Below are positions 16,684 through 22,897 of a DNA stretch of 23,884 nt, piece by piece. The translations under genes were made by a program, and so were the position numbers. Every line of letters starts with the position of its first letter. Position 1 is the first letter of the stretch. The DNA lies in contig JBBAPK010000042.1 in NCBI GenBank assembly GCA_040400875.1, positions 1 to 23,884 of the forward strand, read 5' to 3'. The DNA is from PBB1 sp040400875 (GTDB taxonomy: Bacteria > Pseudomonadota > Gammaproteobacteria > Burkholderiales > Burkholderiaceae_C). The notes beneath the pieces are model-generated. The model was not told where the DNA came from, made no database searches, and worked only from the letters and a program-made list of their open reading frames with translations.

Positions 16684-16723
16684 TGGCAGACCGTCGGTCG
16701 GCCTTTTTCTGGATGATCAAGTG

Positions 16724-18064
16724 ATGCGTGAGTCTCAATCCGGTGCGTCCGGACGCAATGTGGTGGTCGTCGGAACCCAATGGGGTGACGAGGGCAAGGG
16801 CAAGGTGGTGGATTGGCTGACTGACCATGCGCAGGGTGTGGTGCGCTTCCAGGGCGGCCACAACGCCGGGCACACGCTGGTCATCAAGGGCGTCAAGACT
16901 GCGCTGCAGTTGATCCCCTCGGGGATCATGCGCGATGGCGTGGCCTGCTACATCGGCAACGGTGTGGTGGTCGATCCCTCGCACCTGTTGCTCGAGATCG
17001 CCCGGCTCGAGGCCATCGGCCTCGAAGTGCGCTCGCGCTTGTTCATCAGCGAGTCGTGCCCGCTCATCCTGCCGTTCCACGTTGAGGTCGACAAGGCCCG
17101 CGAGGCACAGCGAGAAAACAGCGGTGTGGGCAAGATCGGCACCACCGGCAAGGGCATCGGGCCGGCCTATGAGGACAAGGTCGCGCGCCGCGCGCTGCGT
17201 GTGCAGGACCTGAAGCATCCCGAGCGTTTTGCCGGCAAGCTTCGCGACCTGCTGGCCATGCACAACTTTGCCCTGTCGGGCTACCTCAATTCGCAGGCGC
17301 TCGAGTTCCAACCTGTCTTCGACATGGCGATGGCCGCGGCCGAGCAGATCAAGCCCATGATGGCCGACGTCGGCTACGCGCTGCACACCGCCAACCGCGC
17401 CGGCGCCAACCTGCTCTTCGAGGGCGCGCAAGGCACGCTGCTCGACATCGATCACGGCACCTACCCGTACGTGACATCGAGCAACTGCGTGGCTGGCAAC
17501 GCCTCGGCTGGTGCCGGCGTCGGGCCCGACTTGCTGCACTACATCCTGGGCATCACCAAGGCCTACACCACGCGCGTGGGCAGTGGCCCATTCCCTACCG
17601 AGCTGCCGATGGACGTGCCCGGCACGGTCGGCCACCACCTGTCCACCGTGGGGCAGGAGCGCGGCACCGTGACCGGTCGTCAGCGCCGATGCGGGTGGCT
17701 CGATGCGGCGGCCCTCAAGCGCTCGATCATCATCAATGGGGTTTCGGGGTTGTGCATCACCAAGCTTGACGTGCTTGACGGCTTGGACGAGATCAAGGTC
17801 TGCGTGGGCTACGAGCTTGCGGGCGCGCGCGTCGACATCCTGCCGCTGGATGCCGACGACATTGAGGCCTGCGTGCCGATCTACGAGTCGTTCCCCGGCT
17901 GGAGCGAAACCACCTTCGGTGCGACCGCCTGGGACGCGCTGCCCGCCAACGCACGCCGCTACCTTGAGCGCGTGCAGTCCTTCATCGGCGCGCCGATCGA
18001 CATGGTGTCGACCGGCCCCGATCGCGATCACACCATTTTGTTGCGTCACCCCTACCAGAACTGA
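16724..18064 (+). CDS. purA: Adenylosuccinate synthetase
   Basis: 446 residues from the ATG at 16724; the GTG immediately before it at 16721 is an equally spaced alternative adding one residue. PurA joins IMP and aspartate using GTP, the first committed step to AMP. The N-terminal loop GTQWGDEGKGK holds the catalytic Asp22 (E. coli Asp13), and GGHNAGHT holds His50 (E. coli His41). GTTGKGIGPAYEDK, FEGAQGTLLDIDHGTYPYVT and the GTP-binding C-terminal region are present. It follows hisZ after about 40 nt with a weak GGA ribosome site and is followed by a purine phosphoribosyltransferase-like gene, forming a small purine group. Confidence 0.98.
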   Translation: MRESQSGASGRNVVVVGTQWGDEGKGKVVDWLTDHAQGVVRFQGGHNAGHTLVIKGVKTALQLIPSGIMRDGVACYIGNGVVVDPSHLLLEIARLEAIGLEVRSRLFISESCPLILPFHVEVDKAREAQRENSGVGKIGTTGKGIGPAYEDKVARRALRVQDLKHPERFAGKLRDLLAMHNFALSGYLNSQALEFQPVFDMAMAAAEQIKPMMADVGYALHTANRAGANLLFEGAQGTLLDIDHGTYPYVTSSNCVAGNASAGAGVGPDLLHYILGITKAYTTRVGSGPFPTELPMDVPGTVGHHLSTVGQERGTVTGRQRRCGWLDAAALKRSIIINGVSGLCITKLDVLDGLDEIKVCVGYELAGARVDILPLDADDIEACVPIYESFPGWSETTFGATAWDALPANARRYLERVQSFIGAPIDMVSTGPDRDHTILLRHPYQN

Positions 18065-18110
18065 TGCCCATGACACAGCGCCGCCGCCGCAGCTCCGAGG
18101 ATCGCCTTCC

Positions 18111-18632
18111 ATGTTGACCGATGACGGCAAGCACCTGTACGTGTCGTGGGACGAGTACCACATGCTCATCGAGCGACTGGCGCTCAAGATTTACGCTTCG
18201 GGCTGGCAGTTCGACCAGATCCTGTGCCTCGCGCGAGGCGGCATGCGTCCGGGCGACGTGCTCTCCAGGGTGTTTGACAAGCCACTTGGCATCATGTCGA
18301 CCAGTTCTTACCGAGAAGATGGTGGCTCGGTGCAGGGCCGCCTCGACATGGCCACCTACATCACCTTGCCTCAGGGCGAGTTGGGCGGGCGGGTGCTGCT
18401 GGTCGATGACCTTGCGGACTCTGGCGTGACGCTCAGTGCGGTGGTCGAGCGGCTGCGCGGCATGGAAACCATCACCGAACTGAAGTCGGCGGTGATCTGG
18501 ACCAAGGGCGTTTCGTCGTACCTGCCCGACTACCACGTTGAATTGCTGCCTACCAGCCCTTGGATTCATCAGCCGTTCGAGGAGTACGACGGTCTGCGGC
18601 CGGCAGGGCTGGCGAAGAAATTTTCTATCTGA
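18111..18632 (+). CDS. Purine-type phosphoribosyltransferase (Gpt/Hpt-like)
   Basis: 173 residues from the ATG at 18111, with GAGGA at 18097-18101 nine bases upstream. The same frame is open into purA, but the ribosome site and the protein start (MLTDDGKHLYVSWDEYHMLI) fix it here. The type I phosphoribosyltransferase fold is shown by LCLARGGMRPGDVLSRVF and the PRPP-binding loop VLLVDDLADSGVTL (about 94-107). These enzymes use PRPP to convert a nucleobase to its nucleotide. The closest named relatives are xanthine-guanine and hypoxanthine phosphoribosyltransferases, and the purA neighbour suggests purine salvage. The exact base cannot be told from the sequence, so no symbol is given. Confidence 0.9.
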   Translation: MLTDDGKHLYVSWDEYHMLIERLALKIYASGWQFDQILCLARGGMRPGDVLSRVFDKPLGIMSTSSYREDGGSVQGRLDMATYITLPQGELGGRVLLVDDLADSGVTLSAVVERLRGMETITELKSAVIWTKGVSSYLPDYHVELLPTSPWIHQPFEEYDGLRPAGLAKKFSI

Positions 18633-18653
18633 GCGAGCCCGTTGGAGCCTCAA

Positions 18654-18684
18654 AACGAAGAAGCCAGCGTCAGCTGGCTTCGTT
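18654..18684. terminator. Bidirectional intrinsic terminator between the phosphoribosyltransferase gene and tRNA-Leu
   Basis: GAAGCCAGC (18660-18668) and its exact complement (18673-18681) form a 9-bp stem with a 4-nt GTCA loop. In the - direction the stem is followed by TTCGTTTTG, ending the tRNA-Leu transcript. In the + direction it is followed by GTTATATTT, which can end the hisZ-purA-phosphoribosyltransferase transcript 25-50 nt after the last stop. The two units converge exactly here, so one hairpin serves both. Confidence 0.8.
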
Positions 18685-18689
18685 ATATT

Positions 18690-18774
<85 letters not shown>

Positions 18775-18846
18775 CTTCAGGAAGCCTGAAAGTCTATCAT
18801 CGAAAAGCCCACAAACCAGTCTTCCAGCCCCGTCGGCGCTGACCTC
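18775..18846. promoter_or_regulatory. Shared 72-bp divergent promoter region of tRNA-Leu and rnr
   Basis: This is the only non-coding DNA between the tRNA 5' end and the rnr ATG, so both promoters must lie here or the rnr promoter must overlap the tRNA. On the + strand TATCAT (18795-18800) is one base off the -10 consensus and would give rnr a leader of about 40 nt; no matching -35 is seen. On the - strand the same spot reads ATGATAGAC, a weak -10 for the tRNA. A perfect 6-bp inverted repeat with a 3-nt loop (TTCAGG/CCTGAA, 18776-18790) touches the tRNA 5' end and would be a hairpin in its precursor. Confidence 0.4.
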
Positions 18847-21081
18847 ATGAGCGAAGTCGAGGGGGTGGTCCAAGGCCACCGCGACGGCCATGGTTTTGTC
18901 ATTCGAGATGACGGCCAACCCGACCTCTATCTGCCTCAGCAGGAGATGCGTTCGGTACTGCACCGTGATCGCGTCAAGGCGCGGGTGGTGCGGTTCGATC
19001 GCAAGGGCCGGCCCGAGGGTCGCGTTCTCGAGATCATCGAACGCAAGAAGGCACCCATCATTGGCCGGCTGCTTCACGAAAGCGGCGTGTGGCTCGTCGC
19101 GCCCGAAGACAAGCGCTACGGCCAGGACATCCTGATCCCTAAAAACGCCGTGGCCAATGCCGTCGCCGGGCAGGTGGTGGCTGTGGAGTTGACAGAGCCT
19201 GCATCGATGTACTCGCAGCCGGTGGGCCGGGTCACCGAGGTGCTGGGCGAGATCGACGATCCCGGCATGGAAATCGAAATCGCGGTGCGCAAGTACGAGG
19301 TGCCGCACTGCTTTTCGGCCGAGACGCTGGCTCAGGCCGCCGGCTTGCCCGACAAGCTTCGCCCCATCGACCGCAAGCAGCGCATCGACCTGACCGATGT
19401 GGCGCTGGTCACCATCGACGGCGAGGACGCACGCGACTTCGACGACGCGGTCTACTGCGAACCCGCCAAGGTCGGTCGCGCCAAGGGCTGGCGCCTGATC
19501 GTGGCGATTGCCGACGTGAGCCACTACGTCAAGCCCGGCGAGCCGCTCGACCACGACGCCTACGAGCGCGCCACCTCGGTGTACTTTCCGCGCCGGGTGA
19601 TCCCGATGCTGCCCGAGAAGTTGTCCAACGGGCTGTGCTCGCTGAACCCCAACGAAGACCGGCTCGCGATGGTGTGCGACATGCTGGTCACCGCCAACGG
19701 CGAGATCCATGCGTACCAGTTCTTCCCGGCGGTGATCAACTCGCATGCGCGCTTCACCTACAACGAGGTGGCGGCCATTCTTGGCAACACCCGCGGGCCC
19801 GAGGCGCTGCGGCGCAAGGATCTGGTCGATGACCTGCTCAACCTCAACGAGGTCTACCGTGCTTTGATCAAGGAGCGTGGCAAGCGCGGCGCCATCGATT
19901 TCGAGACCACCGAAACGCAGATCGTGTGCGACGACAACGGGCGCATCGAAAAGATCATTCCGCGCACCCGCAACGAGGCGCACAAACTGATCGAAGAAGC
20001 GATGCTGGCGGCCAATGTGTGCGCGGCCGATTTCATCGCCACGGCCAAGCATGCATCGCTGTTCCGTGTGCACGAGGGCCCGACGCCCGAGAAGAAGACC
20101 CTGCTGCAAAACTACCTCAGGGCGCTGGGACTGGGCCTGTCGATCAGCGACGATCCGCATCCGCGCGAATACCAGCAGATCGCCGCAGCGACCAAGGATC
20201 GCATCGACGCCGAGCAGATCCACTCGATGCTGCTGCGTTCGATGCAGCAAGCGATCTACACCGCCACCAATTCCGGCCACTTTGGTCTGGCCTACGACGC
20301 CTACACGCACTTCACCAGCCCGATTCGCCGCTACCCTGACTTGCTGGTGCACCGTGTGATCAAGGCCATTTTGGGCACCAAAAAGTACCTGCTCAGCAAG
20401 GGCCTGGTCGAGTCGATGCCCGCTGCGCGCGTCACCCGCAAGCCGGTTAAGCAGGCCGTGGCCCCCAAGGCCGTGACGCTGAGCGCCGAAGGCGAGTTAT
20501 GGGAAGTGGCCGGCGCGCATTGCAGCGCCAACGAGCGCCGTGCCGACGAGGCCTCGCGCGATGTCGAGGCGTGGCTCAAGTGCCGCTACATGCGCGAGCA
20601 CCTGGGCGAGGAGTACAGCGGCCGCGTCAGTGCGGCGACCAGTTTTGGTCTGTTCGTGCAGCTCGACGGGCTTTATGTCGAAGGACTGGTGCACATCACC
20701 GAACTGGGTGGCGAATACTTTCGCTTCGACGAGATCAAGCAGGAGCTGCGCGGCGAGCGCACGGGCGTGCGTTACGCCGTGGGTTCGCGGGTGCGTGTGC
20801 AGGTCAGTCGAGTCGATCTGGATGGTCGCAAGATCGATTTCCGCATGGTGCGCGACGGCGAGGAAGACGTTGCCATGGCGCGCGCCAAACGCGATCGCAC
20901 CGCCGAGCGCAATGTGAGTGCCGTGGCCGAACTGGCCGCCGTGAAGGAAACCGATCGCGCGACCAAGGCAGCTGCCAAGCGCAAGGGCTTCAATGCCTCG
21001 GGCGCGCGCGTCAATCCGGTTCGTGCGGCCAAGACCACCGCGCGCAAGGGGCCCGCCAAGGCAGCGAGCAAGAGGCGCTAG
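18847..21081 (+). CDS. rnr: Ribonuclease R (without the N-terminal winged-helix domain)
   Basis: 744 residues. RNase R is a processive 3'-5' hydrolytic exoribonuclease that degrades structured RNA, including rRNA and, with trans-translation, defective mRNA. The protein begins directly in the first cold-shock domain (GVVQGHRDGHGFVIRDDGQ). The second follows (PIIGRLLHESGVWLVAPEDK), then the RNB domain with the catalytic acids Asp191, Asp197, Asp199 and Asp200 in IDGEDARDFDDAV, equivalent to E. coli 272-281. The S1 domain starts near 589 (YSGRVSAATSFGLFVQLDG) and a Lys/Arg/Ala-rich tail from about 680 ends in KRR. E. coli RNase R has 813 residues and an extra N-terminal helix-turn-helix; a stop at 18787-18789 with no later start before 18847 excludes it here. 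Confidence 0.95.
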   Translation: MSEVEGVVQGHRDGHGFVIRDDGQPDLYLPQQEMRSVLHRDRVKARVVRFDRKGRPEGRVLEIIERKKAPIIGRLLHESGVWLVAPEDKRYGQDILIPKNAVANAVAGQVVAVELTEPASMYSQPVGRVTEVLGEIDDPGMEIEIAVRKYEVPHCFSAETLAQAAGLPDKLRPIDRKQRIDLTDVALVTIDGEDARDFDDAVYCEPAKVGRAKGWRLIVAIADVSHYVKPGEPLDHDAYERATSVYFPRRVIPMLPEKLSNGLCSLNPNEDRLAMVCDMLVTANGEIHAYQFFPAVINSHARFTYNEVAAILGNTRGPEALRRKDLVDDLLNLNEVYRALIKERGKRGAIDFETTETQIVCDDNGRIEKIIPRTRNEAHKLIEEAMLAANVCAADFIATAKHASLFRVHEGPTPEKKTLLQNYLRALGLGLSISDDPHPREYQQIAAATKDRIDAEQIHSMLLRSMQQAIYTATNSGHFGLAYDAYTHFTSPIRRYPDLLVHRVIKAILGTKKYLLSKGLVESMPAARVTRKPVKQAVAPKAVTLSAEGELWEVAGAHCSANERRADEASRDVEAWLKCRYMREHLGEEYSGRVSAATSFGLFVQLDGLYVEGLVHITELGGEYFRFDEIKQELRGERTGVRYAVGSRVRVQVSRVDLDGRKIDFRMVRDGEEDVAMARAKRDRTAERNVSAVAELAAVKETDRATKAAAKRKGFNASGARVNPVRAAKTTARKGPAKAASKRR

Positions 21082-21100
21082 CGGCGCTAACGGCGCTTTG
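21074..21100. repeat. Triple 9-bp repeat spanning the rnr and nnr stop codons
   Basis: Three units GGCGCTAGC, GGCGCTAAC and GGCGCTTTG lie head to tail. The first contains the rnr TAG on the + strand, and the second contains the nnr TAG on the - strand. Only 5 bp separate the two reading frames. Confidence 0.8.
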
Positions 21101-22655
21101 CTGGCGGGGCGATGCGCGCCCGCTGGCGATGCAGACTTTCGATCAGCAAGCTCGCCGCCAATGCTGCAGGCATTTCAGGCTCCGCTGCCGAACCATGGTC
21201 GGCCACGGCCTGCGAGGCGGTGTAGAACGCCAGTGCGAGTTCGTCGGGCATGCCCATGCCTGATCGGTCGGCCTGAGCCCAGCAACCGCCCAGCCAGCCG
21301 GCCAGCACGTCGCCTGTGCCGCCACTGGCCAGCGACGCATTGCCGGTGCCGTTGATGTGCGCCATGTGTCCCGATGCGGCAGTGATGCTGCCCGAGCCCT
21401 TGAGCACCACCACGCAGGCGGTCATCTCGGCCAGTGCCCGAGCGGCGTACAGCCGGTCGGATTGCACCTGCGCCACCTCGCAGGCCAGCAAACGAGCAGC
21501 TTCCAGCGGGTGCGGCGTCAGCACAGTGGCCTGCGCGCGGCCGTGGCGCTGGCGCAGTTGCTTCATCAGTTGCGCGTCGGTGGCCAGTGCATTGAGCGCA
21601 TCGGCGTCGAGCACCAGTCGGCCAGCCAGACTGATCAGCCGCGGCAGCCGATCGCGTACCACGCTGCCACCGCCGCAGCCGCACACCACGGTAGCGGCTT
21701 TCAGAACAGCAGGCTCCGACAGCGATTTGCCAAGCTGCATCATCAACTCGGGGTGCATCACGTCGAGGCCCGGCGCCTGCGAGGCGTCCTGCAGCCAATC
21801 CACAAAGACGCGCCCCGCGCCTGCCGCCTGAGCGGCGCGGGCTGCGAGCAGGGCGGCTCCGGCCATGCCCGGCGCGCCTCCCACCACCACCACATCGCCG
21901 AAGCTGCCCTTGTGCTGTGCGTGACGCCGTGGCAAGGGCGCGGCCTGTGCGCCACTCAGCCATGCATCGGGCAGCGCCGAGGCGCCGCCAGCCACGCCCA
22001 GGCTGTCGAGCCACACCGTGCCCGCCTGATCGCGCCCACTCGCCGTGAACAGCCCGGGCTTGAGGGTCAGCAGCGACAGCGTGTGATCGGCTCGCACGCA
22101 GCTGGTCCCCCATGGCTGGCCGCGATCGGCGTCCAAGCCCGATGGCACATCGACGGCGATCACCGGGCAGACCATGGCGTTGAGCCGGTCAACCATCTCA
22201 GCCATCGGTCCCGTTGGAGCGCGTGCGGCGCCTATGCCCAGCAGGGCGTCGATAGCCACATCGTGGGGCTCGGGTGCGGCTGGCCAGTCGGCAGGCCAGG
22301 TGTCGATGATCTGCACTCCGGCAGCGCGTGCCCGTGCTTGGGCATCGAGCGAGTCAGATGGCGAGCACCGATCCCCCTGTGTCGCACCCAGCCAGTGGAC
22401 GGTCACTTGCTTGCCCGCAGCCTGGAGTTGGGCAGCGGCTTCCAGGCCATCGCCCCCGTTGTTGCCCGGACCGGCTGCCACCCAGACTCGCTGCGAGTGT
22501 GGCGCCAGGGCGAGTGCCAGCCGAGCGACAGCATCGCCGGCGCGGTGCATCAGGGTGTGAGGGGGCAGGGTGAGGGTGGCATCCGCTTCGATGCCACGCG
22601 TGGCGGCCACGCTGTGCAACGGCCACAGCCGTGCTGGGGGAAGGATTCGATTCAT
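21087..22655 (-). CDS. nnr: Bifunctional NAD(P)HX epimerase/dehydratase
   Basis: 522 residues from the - strand ATG at 22655. It repairs hydrated NADH and NADPH: the N-terminal YjeF_N domain interconverts the R and S hydrates, and the C-terminal ribokinase-like domain dehydrates the S form with ADP or ATP. The N domain shows AGPGNNGGDGLEAAAQL (62-70 core) and VDVPSGLDADRG. The C domain shows HKGSFGDVVVVGGAPGMAGA, LVLDADALNAL, LTPHPLEAARLL and GGTGDVLAG (445-449 core, Asp449 the likely catalytic base). No good Shine-Dalgarno precedes the ATG (only GGGCAG). The gene converges on rnr with a 5-bp gap. A strong terminator in the same direction lies only 35 nt before its start, which raises the question of how it is transcribed. 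Confidence 0.95.
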   Translation of the reverse strand: MNRILPPARLWPLHSVAATRGIEADATLTLPPHTLMHRAGDAVARLALALAPHSQRVWVAAGPGNNGGDGLEAAAQLQAAGKQVTVHWLGATQGDRCSPSDSLDAQARARAAGVQIIDTWPADWPAAPEPHDVAIDALLGIGAARAPTGPMAEMVDRLNAMVCPVIAVDVPSGLDADRGQPWGTSCVRADHTLSLLTLKPGLFTASGRDQAGTVWLDSLGVAGGASALPDAWLSGAQAAPLPRRHAQHKGSFGDVVVVGGAPGMAGAALLAARAAQAAGAGRVFVDWLQDASQAPGLDVMHPELMMQLGKSLSEPAVLKAATVVCGCGGGSVVRDRLPRLISLAGRLVLDADALNALATDAQLMKQLRQRHGRAQATVLTPHPLEAARLLACEVAQVQSDRLYAARALAEMTACVVVLKGSGSITAASGHMAHINGTGNASLASGGTGDVLAGWLGGCWAQADRSGMGMPDELALAFYTASQAVADHGSAAEPEMPAALAASLLIESLHRQRARIAPPAKRR

Positions 22656-22690
22656 GGTGCGCTGCCCGTTTGATGACGAGCGCACGCCAT

Positions 22691-22727
22691 AAAAAAAATA
22701 GGCTTGGTACCCGTGGGGTACCAAGCC
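22691..22727 (-). terminator. Strong intrinsic terminator on the - strand, just upstream of nnr
   Basis: GGCTTGGTACCC (22701-22712) and its exact complement (22716-22727) make a perfect 12-bp stem with a 3-nt loop. Read on the - strand the stem is followed by TA and eight T residues (complement of 22691-22698). There is no T tract on the + strand side, so it acts only toward nnr. No - strand gene is recognisable upstream of it, so it ends either an unannotated small RNA or the nnr leader. Confidence 0.88.
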
Positions 22728-22841
22728 AGAACTAACCCAGTAGCGAAGTGATTGTGAAGTGGTTCCATTATGGTTTGAAGACAGAAATCAACTCGATACC
22801 AGTCCGTTCGGATCATTTTGGCCATGGCTCGTCTGAAAGGT

Positions 22842-22869
22842 TTGCTCATGGTGAGCCCGTGCCTACAAT
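22842..22869 (+). promoter_or_regulatory. Putative promoter of the phosphohexomutase gene
   Basis: TTGCTC (22842-22847) and TACAAT (22864-22869) are 16 nt apart. The -10 is one base off consensus and lies 28 nt before the ATG. The context GCCTACAATC repeats the hisZ upstream box. GGGA at 22889-22892 is the ribosome site, 5 nt before the start. Confidence 0.55.
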
Positions 22870-22897
22870 CTGCCGCAATTCAGCCTTCGGGATTCCC

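Noticed and set aside
16689..16708. Possible terminator between hisZ and purA (GACC-GTC-GGTC followed by TTTTT)
   Set aside because: The stem is only 4 bp and is separated from the T run by GGCC. It is too weak to act as an intrinsic terminator, and hisZ-purA spacing fits one operon.
16469..18187. 572-residue open frame on the - strand across hisZ, purA and the phosphoribosyltransferase gene
   Set aside because: It is antisense to two certain genes, has no recognisable domain, and its Arg/His/Leu/Val-rich composition is that of the complement of GC-rich coding DNA.
21357..22673. 438-residue + strand open frame opposite nnr
   Set aside because: nnr on the other strand has complete family motifs in both domains; this frame has none.
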